In this document: positions 54,566 through 64,000 of the stretch, in pieces
Layout: each line of letters begins with the position of its first letter
How positions within the stretch are numbered: position 1 is the stretch's first letter
Assembly (NCBI GenBank): GCA_934293575.1
Contig: CAKQYU010000007.1
Location: forward strand, 1-64,000
Length of the DNA: 64,000 nt
Direction of reading: 5' to 3'
Source: an uncultured Lachnospiraceae bacterium
GTDB taxonomy: Bacteria; Bacillota; Clostridia; Lachnospirales; Lachnospiraceae
The notes under the pieces: model-generated
The model's database searches: none
What the model was told of the DNA's origin: nothing
What the model saw: only the letters and a program-made list of their open reading frames with translations
Made by a program: the position numbers and the translations under genes

Positions 54566-55753
54566 TTACTCGATGATGCTAGCAACACGACCAGAACCTA
54601 CTGTTCTACCACCCTCACGGATAGCAAATGTAAGACCCTGCTCCATAGCTACTGGATGAATCAATTCGATTGTCATCTCTACGTTATCACCAGGCATACA
54701 CATCTCTGTACCTGCTGGTAATTCGCAAACACCTGTTACGTCAGTTGTTCTGAAGTAGAACTGTGGACGATAGTTGTTGAAGAATGGAGTATGACGTCCA
54801 CCTTCGTCTTTGCTTAATACGTAAACCTGAGCTGTAAACTTACGATGGCAAGTTACAGTACCTGGCTTACATAAACACTGACCACGAACGATCTGGTCAC
54901 GGTTGATACCACGAAGTAAAGCACCGATGTTATCACCAGCCATAGCTTCTGGAAGTAACTTACGGAACATTTCGATACCGGTTACAACAGTCTTCTGAAC
55001 TTCTTCCTTAACACCAACGATCTCTAACTCATCATTTAAGTGTAAGCAACCACGCTCTACTCTACCAGTAGCAACAGTACCACGACCTGTGATTGTGAAT
55101 ACGTCCTCTACAGGCATCAAGAATGGCTTATCTGTATCACGCTGTGGATCTGGGATATAAGAATCAACAGTATCCATAAGCTCCATAATCTTATCACCCC
55201 AAGGTCCCATTGGATCCTCAAGTGCCTTAAGAGCAGAACCCTTGATGATTGGACAGTCAGTGAAATCATATTCCTCTAACTGCTCTGTGATTTCCATCTC
55301 TACTAACTCTAATAACTCTTCGTCATCTACCATATCGCACTTGTTCATGAATACAACGATATAAGGTACACCTACCTGACGAGATAATAAGATATGCTCT
55401 TTTGTCTGAGCCATAACACCATCAGTTGCAGCTACTACAAGGATAGCACCATCCATCTGAGCAGCACCAGTAATCATGTTCTTAACGTAGTCAGCATGTC
55501 CTGGACAGTCAACGTGTGCGTAATGTCTCTTCTCTGTCTGATACTCAACGTGTGCTGTAGAAATTGTGATACCACGCTCTCTCTCTTCTGGAGCCTTATC
55601 GATGTTCTCAAAATCTACCTTTGCATTACCAGCTACTCTCTCAGCTAATACTTTAGTAATAGCAGCTGTTAAAGTTGTTTTACCATGATCTACGTGACCA
55701 ATGGTACCAATGTTACAATGTGGCTTACTTCTGTCAAATGTTTCTTTTGCCAT
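54566..55753 (-). CDS. tuf: Elongation factor Tu
   Basis: A 395-residue GTPase that brings aminoacyl-tRNA to the ribosome. G1 GHVDHGKT (19-26), G2 with RGITI, G3 DCPGH, G4 NKCD and G5 GSAL are present, then domains 2 and 3 ([13 protein letters not shown], ending [13 protein letters not shown]). AAGGAGG precedes the ATG. It is last in the str operon but has its own promoter 57 bases upstream of the start codon and its own terminator. The last 54 bases are repeated, in decayed form, at 45728, on the other side of the defence genes. Confidence 0.98.
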   Translation of the reverse strand: MAKETFDRSKPHCNIGTIGHVDHGKTTLTAAITKVLAERVAGNAKVDFENIDKAPEERERGITISTAHVEYQTEKRHYAHVDCPGHADYVKNMITGAAQMDGAILVVAATDGVMAQTKEHILLSRQVGVPYIVVFMNKCDMVDDEELLELVEMEITEQLEEYDFTDCPIIKGSALKALEDPMGPWGDKIMELMDTVDSYIPDPQRDTDKPFLMPVEDVFTITGRGTVATGRVERGCLHLNDELEIVGVKEEVQKTVVTGIEMFRKLLPEAMAGDNIGALLRGINRDQIVRGQCLCKPGTVTCHRKFTAQVYVLSKDEGGRHTPFFNNYRPQFYFRTTDVTGVCELPAGTEMCMPGDNVEMTIELIHPVAMEQGLTFAIREGGRTVGSGRVASIIE

Positions 55754-55809
55754 TTTTTAAATCCTCCTTAAAAATGTTGCCTCAACGGGCATTTTTACAG
55801 CTAACAATG

Positions 55810-55838
55810 ATTATATTAGAAATACCTAATATTTTCAA
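55810..55838 (-). promoter_or_regulatory. Promoter of tuf
   Basis: On minus, TTGAAA (55838-55833), 17 bases, TATAAT (55815-55810). It lies in the 169-base gap after fusA, which also has a hairpin (TGTATAGGAT with ATCCTGTACA, one wobble) just past the fusA stop that may weaken read-through. Confidence 0.85.
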
Positions 55839-55922
55839 GTATTTTCTTAGTATAATCGGAATTATCAAAATTTATTAACAAGTGTACAGGATACTTACGC
55901 ATCCTATACACAAATTATTTAA

Positions 55923-58043
55923 TTAGTTACCCTTCTTAGCGTTGATAACTTTCTCCTGAATATTCTTTGGAGCCGGTTCATACTTCTCGAAGAACATAGA
56001 ATAGTTACCACGTCCCTGTGTAGAAGAACGAAGCTCTGTAGAATAACCAAACATCTCAGCAAGTGGTACTAATGCACGTACAATCTTACCACCACCAAGA
56101 TCATCCATACTCTGAATCTGACCACGCTTAGCGTTCAAGCTTCCGATTACATCACCCATGTATTCCTCAGGCATTGTTACTTCAACCTTCATAATAGGCT
56201 CAAGTAATACCGGAGAAGCCTTCTGCATAGCTTCCTTCATAGCCATAGAACCGGCAATGTGGAATGCCATTTCATTCGAGTCAACTTCATGGTAAGAACC
56301 ATCATATACGTTAGCATAGATACCTACTACAGGGAATCCAGCTAATACACCGGCCTTAGTAGCTTCCTCGATACCTTCACCAACTGCTGGGATGTATTCC
56401 TTAGGAATTGCACCACCGACAACAGAAGACTCAAACTTGAATAACTCTTCACCGTTGGCATCCATAGGCTCGAATTTAACCTTACAGTGACCGTACTGAC
56501 CACGACCACCTGACTGCTTAGCGTACTTACTGTCAATATCAACTGGCTTTGTAATTGTCTCTTTGTAAGCAACCTGAGGTGCACCAACGTTTGCCTCAAC
56601 CTTAAACTCACGAAGAAGACGATCTACGATAACCTCTAAGTGTAACTCACCCATACCAGCGATGATAGTCTGACCTGTCTCCTGATTTGTATGAGCACGG
56701 AATGTAGGATCTTCCTCAGCCAACTTAGCAAGGGCTTCACCCATCTTACCCTGATCGTTCTTTGTCTTAGGCTCGATAGCAAGCTCGATAACCGGCTCTG
56801 GGAATTCCATAGATTCAAGGATTACAGGATGCTGCTCATCACAGATTGTATCACCTGTTGTTGTAATCTTAAGACCAACAGCTGCAGCGATATCACCGGC
56901 GTAAACCTTGTCAATCTCTGTTCTACTATTTGCATGCATCTGAACGATACGTCCAACACGCTCTTTCTTATCCTTTGTTGCATTCAGGATATAAGAACCT
57001 GCGTTACAGGTACCTGAATAAACACGGAAGAATGCTAACTTACCAACGAATGGGTCTGTCATAATCTTAAATGCAAGAGCTGCAAATGGCTCATCATCTG
57101 AAGATGGCTTTGTAATCTCATTACCTTCCATATCGACACCCTTGATATCCGGGATATCAGTTGGAGCCGGCATGTACTCGATAACACCATCTAATAACTT
57201 CTGAACACCCTTGTTCTTGTATGCTGATCCACAGAATACAGGAACTGCTTCGTTTGCAATTGTACCCTTACGAAGTGCCTTCTTCATCTCATCGATAGAT
57301 GGCTCTTCACCTTCAAGGTACTGCATCATCAAATCATCATCTAACTCACAGCACTTCTCAACAAGATTATCATGCCATTTGTCAGCTAATTCTTTTAAAT
57401 CATCCGGAATTGTTGTAATTTCGATATCTTTTCCATCATCATCTTTGTAGTAATATGCTTCCATTTCGAACAAATCAATCAAACCGATAAATTCATCCTC
57501 AGCTCCAATCGGAATCTGAACAGGAATTGCATTCTTACCTAAACGATCAATAATTGTCTGTACAGACATGAAGAAGTCTGCACCCATCTTATCCATCTTA
57601 TTAATGAAAGCCATACGAGGAACATTGTATGTGTCAGCCTGACGCCATACGTTCTCTGACTGTGGCTCAACACCGGCCTTAGCATCAAATACACCAACAG
57701 CTCCATCCAATACACGAAGTGAACGCTCTACCTCAACAGTAAAGTCTACGTGTCCAGGAGTATCAATGATATTAACACGATGCTCTAAAGCACCCGGTTT
57801 CTTCTTATGATGATCTTCCAAAGTCCAATGGCATGTTGTAGCAGCAGATGTGATTGTAATACCACGCTCTTTTTCCTGCTCCATCCAGTCCATTGTAGAA
57901 GCTCCATCATGTGTCTCACCAATCTTATAATTAACACCAGTATAATAAAGGATACGCTCGGTTAATGTTGTCTTACCGGCATCGATATGAGCCATAATAC
58001 CAATATTTCTGGTTCTGTCCAATGGATATTCTCTTCCTGCCAA
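55923..58043 (-). CDS. fusA: Elongation factor G
   Basis: A 706-residue translocation GTPase. G1 [10 protein letters not shown]2 RGITITSA, G3 DTPGHVDF, G4 NKMDKMGAD are in place, followed by domains II-V ([62 protein letters not shown]). The start codon is TTG, with AGGAGG eight bases upstream; no ATG or GTG fits, because the conserved N-terminus [18 protein letters not shown] begins directly after it. It follows rpsG by 17 bases. A UUG start on so abundant a protein is unusual but supported by the ribosome site. Confidence 0.97.
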   Translation of the reverse strand: MAGREYPLDRTRNIGIMAHIDAGKTTLTERILYYTGVNYKIGETHDGASTMDWMEQEKERGITITSAATTCHWTLEDHHKKKPGALEHRVNIIDTPGHVDFTVEVERSLRVLDGAVGVFDAKAGVEPQSENVWRQADTYNVPRMAFINKMDKMGADFFMSVQTIIDRLGKNAIPVQIPIGAEDEFIGLIDLFEMEAYYYKDDDGKDIEITTIPDDLKELADKWHDNLVEKCCELDDDLMMQYLEGEEPSIDEMKKALRKGTIANEAVPVFCGSAYKNKGVQKLLDGVIEYMPAPTDIPDIKGVDMEGNEITKPSSDDEPFAALAFKIMTDPFVGKLAFFRVYSGTCNAGSYILNATKDKKERVGRIVQMHANSRTEIDKVYAGDIAAAVGLKITTTGDTICDEQHPVILESMEFPEPVIELAIEPKTKNDQGKMGEALAKLAEEDPTFRAHTNQETGQTIIAGMGELHLEVIVDRLLREFKVEANVGAPQVAYKETITKPVDIDSKYAKQSGGRGQYGHCKVKFEPMDANGEELFKFESSVVGGAIPKEYIPAVGEGIEEATKAGVLAGFPVVGIYANVYDGSYHEVDSNEMAFHIAGSMAMKEAMQKASPVLLEPIMKVEVTMPEEYMGDVIGSLNAKRGQIQSMDDLGGGKIVRALVPLAEMFGYSTELRSSTQGRGNYSMFFEKYEPAPKNIQEKVINAKKGN

Positions 58044-58060
58044 TATCTTGTCCTCCTATA

Positions 58061-58531
58061 CTAGAATCTGTAATGAGCAAATGCCTTGTTTGCCTCTGCC
58101 ATTCTGTGCATTTCTTCTTTTCTCTTAACTGCTGCACCGGTATTGTTTGCAGCATCCATTAACTCTTTTGCTAATCTCTCTTCCATAGTCTTTTCTGATC
58201 TACTACGAGAAAATGTTGTAATCCAACGAAGAGCTAATGCCTGTCTTCTATCAGGTCTTACATCAATTGGTACCTGATAAGTAGCACCACCGATACGTCT
58301 TGCTTTTACTTCAAGAACAGGCATAACATTGTTCATAGCCTCTTCAAATACTTCCAAAGCAGGCTTACCTGTCTCGTTCGCAATACGCTCGAATGCGCCG
58401 TATACGATCTTCTGGGCTACACCCTTCTTACCATCTAACATAATGTTATTGATAAGCTTAGTAACCACTTTACTGTTATAAATTGGATCCGCTAATACGT
58501 CTCTCTTTGCAATATGTCCTTTACGTGGCAC
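58061..58531 (-). CDS. rpsG: 30S ribosomal protein S7
   Basis: A 156-residue S7 that binds the 3' major domain of 16S rRNA. Typical blocks are [58 protein letters not shown] and the basic end [12 protein letters not shown]. The start is GTG with GGAGGG nine bases upstream. It is separated from rpsL by 510 bases, far more than is usual in str operons, and this gap is filled with repeats. Confidence 0.97.
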   Translation of the reverse strand: MPRKGHIAKRDVLADPIYNSKVVTKLINNIMLDGKKGVAQKIVYGAFERIANETGKPALEVFEEAMNNVMPVLEVKARRIGGATYQVPIDVRPDRRQALALRWITTFSRSRSEKTMEERLAKELMDAANNTGAAVKRKEEMHRMAEANKAFAHYRF

Positions 58532-58559
58532 GGTACTTCCCTCCTATTATTTTTATTAC

Positions 58560-59044
58560 TAGATTGATATCCAATCAATCTAAAGGTACTCATATTCCGC
58601 TTGGGAGCCTATGCTCGCTTGGGGAATGTGTTCGTGCAGGTTTGCTTATATTTTTATCGTGAAAAACATAGCCTCTACCAGCACTATAAATTTGTTTCGA
58701 CTTACTGTCCCTAGATAATTTCGCTAAGTGCATAAAAACACACTTTACTAACCTCATGCTGTCGCATTTGCTAAGTGCATAAAAACACACTTTACTAACC
58801 TCATGCTACCGCATTCGCTAAGTGCTCTAATGACATCTACTCTACTAAGCTCAATCTTCGCTTCGCTCGCTTTCGCTAAGTATCGAGATGGGCTTTCGCA
58901 CTAACCTCATGCTGTCGCATTCGCTAAGTGCTCTAATGACATCTACTCTACTAAGCTCAATCTTCGCTTTGCTCGCTTTCGCTAAGTATCGAGATGGGCT
59001 TTCGCACTAACCTCATGCTGCCGCATTCGCTAAGTGCTCAATGC
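58560..59044 (-). repeat. 106-bp tandem repeat region between rpsL and rpsG
   Basis: Two complete 106-bp units (58795-58900 and 58901-59006) differ at only a few bases; a third starts at 59007 and breaks off by the rpsL stop, and a 47-bp relative is repeated twice at 58724-58817. On the transcribed minus strand each unit contains a hairpin with outer stem GCACT/AGTGC and inner ATGC/GCAT, and a second one bounded by CATCT/AGATG. A further short palindrome (AGATTGAT/ATCAATCT) is at about 58562-58582. No coding frame runs through. The transcript must pass through all of it to reach rpsG. Confidence 0.9.
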
Positions 59045-59464
59045 CTATTTAGCATCCTTAGGTCTCTTAGCGCCGTACTTAGAACGAGCCTGGCGACGTT
59101 TTGCAACACCGGCTGTATCCAAAGTACCACGAATAATATGATATCTAGTACCTGGTAAGTCCTTTACTCTACCACCACGGATCATAACAACGCTATGCTC
59201 CTGAAGGTTATGACCTTCACCTGGGATGTAGCTGGTAACCTCGATACCGTTAGATAAACGTACTCTGGCAATCTTTCTAAGAGCTGAGTTAGGTTTCTTA
59301 GGAGTAGCTGTCTTAACTGCTGTACAAACTCCACGCTTCTGTGGCGAAGGAGAGTTGGTAGGCTTCTTCTGTAATGAGTTATAACCTCTCTGAAGAGCTG
59401 GTGCAGTAGACTTCTTCTCTACAGTCTGTCTTCCTTTTCTAACTAACTGGTTAAATGTTGGCAT
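59045..59464 (-). CDS. rpsL: 30S ribosomal protein S12
   Basis: A 139-residue S12 of the decoding centre. [11 protein letters not shown] at the start, [38 protein letters not shown] with the Lys and Pro linked to streptomycin response, and [25 protein letters not shown] at the end. The Lys43-equivalent (in [10 protein letters not shown]) is the sensitive wild type. I start at ATG 59464, eight bases after AGGAGG; a GTG three codons upstream lies within that ribosome site. First gene of the str operon. Confidence 0.97.
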   Translation of the reverse strand: MPTFNQLVRKGRQTVEKKSTAPALQRGYNSLQKKPTNSPSPQKRGVCTAVKTATPKKPNSALRKIARVRLSNGIEVTSYIPGEGHNLQEHSVVMIRGGRVKDLPGTRYHIIRGTLDTAGVAKRRQARSKYGAKRPKDAK

Positions 59465-59528
59465 GTTTTTCACCTCCTATTTTAATATTTGGGCGCACGA
59501 ATCCTATAAAAATTCGCATGCAGTTGTC

Positions 59529-59589
59529 ATTATAGACAAGTCCCCGTATCCTGTCAAGAAATTTTTCTAAATTTCATGGATACGGGGAC
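59529..59589 (-). promoter_or_regulatory. str operon promoter built into a terminator-like inverted repeat
   Basis: On minus, perfect TTGACA (59557-59552), 17 bases, perfect TATAAT (59534-59529). The spacer is the second arm of a 12-bp perfect inverted repeat (GTCCCCGTATCC with GGATACGGGGAC, 59540-59551 and 59578-59589). The hairpin follows the ABC permease stop by 21 bases and may end that transcript, although only a weak T-run follows. Confidence 0.82.
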
Positions 59590-59610
59590 AAATAAATAAA
59601 AAATTATCAT

Positions 59611-60843
59611 TTAATTCTGTCTCAATGCTTCAATCGGACTTAATTTCGCCGCTTTTCTTGCCGGATATACACCGAATATCAATCCGACAACCGTTGAAAA
59701 TGCGGACGCCATCAAGATGATACCCGGACTTAACGCCGGTGCAAAATTCATATTCGGAACCACAATTCCTATAATACCGGCTATAATCCATGCGCCTGCC
59801 ACACCCAGCAAAATTCCGATTATTCCACCTAATAATGTAATAAATGCGGATTCTGCCAGAAACTGTATGGTAATGGAACCCGTTTTGGCTCCTAGCGCCT
59901 TGCGGATACCAATTTCTCTTGTTCGTTCCGTTACAGACACCAACATGATATTCATCACTCCGATTCCACCAACCAATAAAGAAACCGAAGCAACAAATGC
60001 AACAAATACCGTAATCAGACGAATAACCGAATTAACGGTAGACATGATATCATCAAAGCTTTCGTATGAATAAATATCCTGTCCCTTACAATGATGTTTT
60101 GTCTCAAGGTAATCAATCACCCTGTCACAGACTTCCTTTCCGTCTGCCGCATCTTCTTTTAACACATAAAAACCATACATCTGCTCATTTAAATCAATAC
60201 CGGTCTGATTTGTAATGGATTGTGGAGAAACAACAACCTGAACCGATGGATCCTCATTTATAGAAAGAACCATTCCTTCATCTGTTGATTTTGTTATCCC
60301 GCAAACCGTATATGTAACATCCTTGCCCGCAACCGTCATATCAATATCCATACCGATTATATTGGTAGAACCAAACAACTTCATAGCATCGGATTCGGAT
60401 AAAATACAATATGGTTTTCCGTTTTCTGCCTCTTTCTCACCAAAGAATCTTCCCTGAACCAATTCCCGGTTTAACAGCAAAAGACCATCACTGTTTACCG
60501 CTACCACATTTACCGTAAAATCATCTTTTTTTGTAGTAATTGCTCCATCCAATATTTCCTGTATACCGACTGCCTTTATTCCATCCATCTTACGGATATC
60601 TTCCAATTCGTCCTCCGATATAACATATTTGTCCTCATACGTCGCATCATAAAAATAAATCTGTCCTTTTGCGATATCACTTAATTCCGAAGAAATCAGT
60701 TCCGTTGCACCATTACCTATCGATACAATCAATATGACAGAAGAAATACCTATAATAATTCCAAGCATGGTAAGCAATGTTCGAATTTTATTTGCCCATA
60801 TATTTTGCAGAGCCATTTTGACATATTCACCAATCTGTGCCAT
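59611..60843 (-). CDS. MacB-like ABC transporter permease
   Basis: A 410-residue permease. One helix at residues 19-43 (KIRTLLTMLGIIIGISSVILIVSIGNG) is followed by a MacB periplasmic-type ectodomain (about 50-270) and three helices at the end, with VGGIGVMNIMLVSVTERTREIGIRKALGAKTGSI, the FtsX/MacB signature, and VFGVYPARKAAKLSPIEALRQN in outline. No ATPase domain is fused; it is encoded two genes upstream. It ends the operon ATPase-adaptor-permease, probably an efflux or lipoprotein-export system across a single membrane. Confidence 0.93.
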   Translation of the reverse strand: MAQIGEYVKMALQNIWANKIRTLLTMLGIIIGISSVILIVSIGNGATELISSELSDIAKGQIYFYDATYEDKYVISEDELEDIRKMDGIKAVGIQEILDGAITTKKDDFTVNVVAVNSDGLLLLNRELVQGRFFGEKEAENGKPYCILSESDAMKLFGSTNIIGMDIDMTVAGKDVTYTVCGITKSTDEGMVLSINEDPSVQVVVSPQSITNQTGIDLNEQMYGFYVLKEDAADGKEVCDRVIDYLETKHHCKGQDIYSYESFDDIMSTVNSVIRLITVFVAFVASVSLLVGGIGVMNIMLVSVTERTREIGIRKALGAKTGSITIQFLAESAFITLLGGIIGILLGVAGAWIIAGIIGIVVPNMNFAPALSPGIILMASAFSTVVGLIFGVYPARKAAKLSPIEALRQN

Positions 60844-60882
60844 ATGTACCTCCCATCTTTTTTATCTCATATGATACCATTC

Positions 60883-62316
60883 TTACATGCCCGGAACATA
60901 AGCCTCTCCCGGCTTCATATCCTTAGTTACATTCGTTATAACCTTATCTTTTTCCCGGATTCCGTCTTTAATTTCATAGTAATCATCGGATACCAATCCT
61001 ATCGTAACGTCCTTTCTTTCAATCAGTCCTTCCTTATTTACAACATAAACAAAATCACCGTCTACGTCAGAATTTAATGCCTGATACGGAACTGCAATTG
61101 TCTGGTCAGCCTCACCGACAAAAATATATACTTTCGCAGAAACACCAAGGAAAATGTCGTCATCCGGATTATCCAATACAATTCTGCCGTTTACTGAACT
61201 TCCGGTTTTGCCGTCTGCACTATTGACTGCCACACGACTGACAAAATCCACTCTACCCTCATATTCTTTTCCGCCAACAACAACTCTCGCCTTTTGTCCT
61301 TTTTTAATGGTATTCAAATCACTTTTTGAAATTGTAAAATCGACACCGATCTGATTTGCATCCGCCACTGTGATCAGGCTCTGATTTTCAGATGCCAACG
61401 CTCCCCTTACAATATCTACCGAGGTAACAATTCCCTTCTTTGATGCCACAATTCCCGCTTCTGCAGCATCCAAAGTTTCCTGTGCCTCATTGACATTCAT
61501 ATCCGCCAGCTGATTTGTCACCTGAATCCGGGTAGCCGTACTGCCGGTTACTTTTGCATCATCGGCGGCATCTATTACAGCCTGCTGCCCCTCTGCTTCA
61601 CTCTGTTTTTTTGCAAGGTCAGCTGCTACACTTTCAAGCTCTGCCACTGCACTCTTATATGTTGCATCATCAACGGTATAGGTTTTTGATTCTGTACCGG
61701 AATTTTCACCGTTTTCCGCCGCATCCTCCGATGTATCATTCCCCTTTGCCGGGTCTGCCGGCTGGTTAGCTGCATTGCTACCGCCGTGTTCTGCTTCATA
61801 AGTTGCAATCACACTGTTTAACTCCTTCTGTCTTGCCTCTAAGTTTGCAATCTCTGCATTTAAAGCCGCCACCTTGTCACTTGCACTATTGGCTTTATTT
61901 GCCGCCTTATTTGCACTCTCATAGGCAGCGCTTCCTTCCGCTTTTTCCGACTGTGCCTGCAACTGCACCTTTGTCAGATTATCTCCTAAATCATCTGCGT
62001 TGTAAGTTAACAGCATTTCGCCTTCCGAAACCGTTTGTCCAACCTGTACCTTGATATCCTCCACCTTGGCCGTCACAGGAGAAGTATAGGAAAATTCTTC
62101 CAGACCAATTACCGTTCCGGAAGTTGATATTTCACTCTTAACATCCTGTTTTTTCACTTTATATATATTTTCATCATCCATTGTCATTTCATTTACAGAC
62201 TTTACAGCCTTCTGTCCTGCGACAGCCAATCCGCTAATTCCGACAACCAACAGCACTCCTGCAACACCGACAACAATTACCCATGTTTTTCTTTTCTTCT
62301 TTTCTTTCCTGCTCAT
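60883..62316 (-). CDS. MacA/HlyD-like efflux adaptor protein
   Basis: A 477-residue adaptor anchored by one N-terminal helix (residues 12-32, WVIVVGVAGVLLVVGISGLAVAG). A biotinyl-lipoyl-like segment (EEFSYTSPVTAKVEDIKVQVGQTVSEGEMLLTY in outline) is followed by a long coiled coil (about 115-270) broken by an acidic, Gly- and Asn-rich insert (HGGSNAANQPADPAKGNDTSEDAAENGEN in outline), then the returning lipoyl half, beta-barrel and membrane-proximal domain. AGGAGG precedes the ATG. Next to the ATPase upstream and permease downstream it completes a MacAB-like system. Substrate unknown. Confidence 0.92.
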   Translation of the reverse strand: MSRKEKKKRKTWVIVVGVAGVLLVVGISGLAVAGQKAVKSVNEMTMDDENIYKVKKQDVKSEISTSGTVIGLEEFSYTSPVTAKVEDIKVQVGQTVSEGEMLLTYNADDLGDNLTKVQLQAQSEKAEGSAAYESANKAANKANSASDKVAALNAEIANLEARQKELNSVIATYEAEHGGSNAANQPADPAKGNDTSEDAAENGENSGTESKTYTVDDATYKSAVAELESVAADLAKKQSEAEGQQAVIDAADDAKVTGSTATRIQVTNQLADMNVNEAQETLDAAEAGIVASKKGIVTSVDIVRGALASENQSLITVADANQIGVDFTISKSDLNTIKKGQKARVVVGGKEYEGRVDFVSRVAVNSADGKTGSSVNGRIVLDNPDDDIFLGVSAKVYIFVGEADQTIAVPYQALNSDVDGDFVYVVNKEGLIERKDVTIGLVSDDYYEIKDGIREKDKVITNVTKDMKPGEAYVPGM

Positions 62317-62325
62317 AAATTCCTC

Positions 62326-63042
62326 CTAAACCAGTACTTCCATCTCATCGAGACGATTTTTCCTGGTAATATCCGATTCGATTTTTCCATCCATGATTCG
62401 AACCACCCGTCTTGCATTTTCTGCAATTCCATCATCATGTGTTATCAAAACAATGGTATTTCCCTGTTGATTTAAATCATTTAAAATCTTCATAATATCC
62501 TTTGTCGATTTCGAATCCAGATTTCCCGTCGGTTCATCCGCCAAAATCAACGGCGGCGACATGGCAATCGCTCTTGCAATTGCCACCCTTTGCTGCTGTC
62601 CACCGGACATCTCTGCCGGCTTATGCTTCATACGTTCTTCCAGCCCCACACGTTTGAGAGCCTCCACCGACAACCTCCTTCTTGTCGCACGGTCAACCTT
62701 TCGATATATCAACGGCAGTTCCACATTTTCAAGTGCAGTCAGATTCGGAATCAGATTAAATCCCTGAAATATAAATCCGATTTGATTATTCCGGACATCC
62801 GACAGTTCATTATCGGTAAGTCTTGATACATCTCTTCCATTTAATATGTAGGTTCCCTGTGTCGGCACATCCAGACATCCCAGCATATTCATCAATGTTG
62901 ATTTTCCGGAACCGGAATGACCTATGATTGCCACAAACTCACCCTCATACACATCCAGACTGACTCCATCCAATGCATGAACCTCGTTCTCTCCGGGATT
63001 ATAGATTTTATACATATCCCTGACCTTAATTAGCGCTTCCAT
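62326..63042 (-). CDS. MacB-like ABC transporter ATP-binding protein
   Basis: A 238-residue ATPase. Walker [10 protein letters not shown] (41-49), Q-loop [22 protein letters not shown], signature [16 protein letters not shown], Walker [13 protein letters not shown] and H-loop LITHDDG are complete. The class is that of MacB/LolD exporters. It is read first in the set ATPase-adaptor-permease, 10 bases before the adaptor gene. The gene before it (an ABC-2 permease) ends 18 bases upstream, so both transporters may share a transcript. Confidence 0.94.
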   Translation of the reverse strand: MEALIKVRDMYKIYNPGENEVHALDGVSLDVYEGEFVAIIGHSGSGKSTLMNMLGCLDVPTQGTYILNGRDVSRLTDNELSDVRNNQIGFIFQGFNLIPNLTALENVELPLIYRKVDRATRRRLSVEALKRVGLEERMKHKPAEMSGGQQQRVAIARAIAMSPPLILADEPTGNLDSKSTKDIMKILNDLNQQGNTIVLITHDDGIAENARRVVRIMDGKIESDITRKNRLDEMEVLV

Positions 63043-63060
63043 ATCTTTTTCCTTCCTAAG

Positions 63061-63888
63061 TTATTCGAGATTCAACCGTTTATCAAAAATATAATAAGTC
63101 ACAAAATAACAAATACAACCAATAATAATCTCCATCAACAGTAAAATCGAAAGCACAATTGTAACTGCCCAAAAGCCTTCGACATTGTCTGCAAAATTAG
63201 TTGCAATCTCTCCGAATATAATCCATATCAATATTACAAATGACAGAATGTTGAAAACAAAGATAATTCCAAAATAACAGATAATCGTACCCAACAGTCT
63301 GTATTTTCCAAACAACTGACCAATCGCCACACACATATAGCCATAAAGAAGTCTCACACCGATTGCCAGAAAAGCAGCTACCGCAAAAATAATGATCGGC
63401 AACAGGTATCTTATTTCAAACCAATCGGAAATTGCAGAAAACAAATCCGTTATAACACCGTCTTCATATAATAAAATTTCACTTATTACCTCATCTCTTA
63501 TAAAAGGGATTCCTACACACAAAATTCCAAACGAAACCATCCACATAAGTGTATAGGCTAATTCCCATATGTAAGCACCCCAGAATTTTGACCAGATATG
63601 CTGTGAAGTTGTTGCCGGTAAGGTCCATGTCAGATATCCTCTGTCTCCTGTCATTGTACTGTAAAACCGAACAAACACCAGAATGGTTCCTGCAATTCCG
63701 GCGGCAGATAACAGATACTGCCCACCCTGAAAACCAATGAACCCTATTGTTTCTTTTGCATCCTCAAAGGAATACGGGAGTGACGAAACTGCCGAAATCA
63801 AAATTGTCATGCCCAGCATACACAAAAATACAATTCCAAATGAGAGCCGATAAGATTTAATTTCTCTTTTTAATAATTTTCCTAGCAT
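63061..63888 (-). CDS. ABC-2 type transporter permease
   Basis: A 275-residue membrane protein with six hydrophobic segments: the first at about 16-37 (LSFGIVFLCMLGMTILISAVSSL), the last at about 245-268 (AVTIVLSILLLMEIIIGCICYFVTYYIF in outline). MLGKLLKREIKSYR at the start is typical for the inner part of ABC-2 permeases. The ATG at 63888 has GGGAGG seven bases upstream and overlaps the stop of the ATPase gene that runs off the window; the frame reads 12 codons further up inside that gene. It works with that ATPase, possibly as a peptide or drug exporter. Confidence 0.88.
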   Translation of the reverse strand: MLGKLLKREIKSYRLSFGIVFLCMLGMTILISAVSSLPYSFEDAKETIGFIGFQGGQYLLSAAGIAGTILVFVRFYSTMTGDRGYLTWTLPATTSQHIWSKFWGAYIWELAYTLMWMVSFGILCVGIPFIRDEVISEILLYEDGVITDLFSAISDWFEIRYLLPIIIFAVAAFLAIGVRLLYGYMCVAIGQLFGKYRLLGTIICYFGIIFVFNILSFVILIWIIFGEIATNFADNVEGFWAVTIVLSILLLMEIIIGCICYFVTYYIFDKRLNLE

Positions 63889-64000
63889 CGAAATACCTCC
63901 CTGAATAATGCATCTAATGAACATCCTTTCTGCATACGGATTGTATCTACCATATCATGCAAAACAATGTTTCCCTGCTTAATCACCACAACGTCATCTA
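63882..64000 (-). CDS. ABC transporter ATP-binding protein, C-terminal part
   Basis: Only the last 38 residues fall in the window: DDVVVIKQGNIVLHD, then MVDTIRMQKGCSLDALF and the end REVFRC with TAG. D-D-V-V-V-I-K-x-G is the usual strand after the H-loop of BcrA/CcmA-like ATPases, where a helical tail follows. The stop overlaps the start of the ABC-2 permease, so the two are coupled. The Walker motifs lie beyond the window. Confidence 0.82.
   Translation of the reverse strand, partial: DDVVVIKQGNIVLHDMVDTIRMQKGCSLDALFREVFRC

Noticed and set aside
58590..58790. 66-codon minus-strand frame in the rpsL-rpsG gap
   Set aside because: It runs through the 47-bp repeats, has no ribosome site, and no family likeness; treated as a by-product of the repeats.
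58724..59044. Possible CRISPR array from the regular repeats
   Set aside because: Units are 106 bp and contiguous without unique spacers, and no cas genes are present.

Overview
The window looks like a chromosomal segment of a low-GC, spore-forming anaerobe of the Clostridia, most likely a gut Lachnospiraceae. Supporting signs are the NifU-like/GGGtGRT pair, a domain-permuted GH3 enzyme, meso-diaminopimelate dehydrogenase, a T-box leader, VTC and DUF4956 genes, AGGAGG ribosome sites and the str operon order rpsL-rpsG-fusA-tuf. No species can be named from the sequence alone.

Layout. 0-4 kb: Fe-S scaffold and GGGtGRT genes (minus) and a SulP anion transporter (plus). 4-11 kb: permuted GH3 glycosidase, then an operon read leftward DegV > OPT peptide transporter > PqqD > diaminopimelate dehydrogenase. 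11-19 kb: a PhoBR-like two-component system, a ferritin-like protein, and a second two-component system that appears to drive a VTC/DUF4956/carbohydrate-binding lipoprotein operon through shared 11-bp direct repeats. 19-24 kb: SDR oxidoreductase, DUF438 protein, GGDEF-EAL protein, MATE exporter. 24-27 kb: CstA transporter under a T-box leader, AlkD-like glycosylase. 27-32 kb: beta-glucoside operon bglG-bglP-bglA with two RAT/terminator switches, then upp. 32-36 kb: diguanylate cyclase, Gfo/Idh oxidoreductase, MgtE with a leader-peptide attenuator. 36-41 kb: response regulator, kinase, ABC ATPase and FtsX-type permease. 41-45 kb: AAC(3)-type acetyltransferase, MFS exporter with its own leader-peptide attenuator, anti-sigma-like DUF4179 protein and ECF sigma factor. 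45.7-54.5 kb: a defence island (SIR2 protein, C5 methyltransferase, two Sau3AI/MutH-type nucleases, Vsr) bracketed by a decayed copy of the tuf 3' end and the real tuf. 54.5-59.5 kb: tuf, fusA, rpsG, rpsL, with a 106-bp tandem repeat between S12 and S7. 59.6-64 kb: MacAB-like exporter and an ABC-2 transporter running off the window.

The most interesting parts are regulatory and mobile. The mgtE leader has a 25-codon peptide whose coding sequence contains a perfect 12-base partner of the terminator's 5' arm, giving a textbook antiterminator/terminator switch without an M-box. The MFS exporter has an independent peptide-plus-hairpin leader. The defence island sits between two tuf 3' ends, and an unusual structured repeat has expanded between two ribosomal-protein cistrons.
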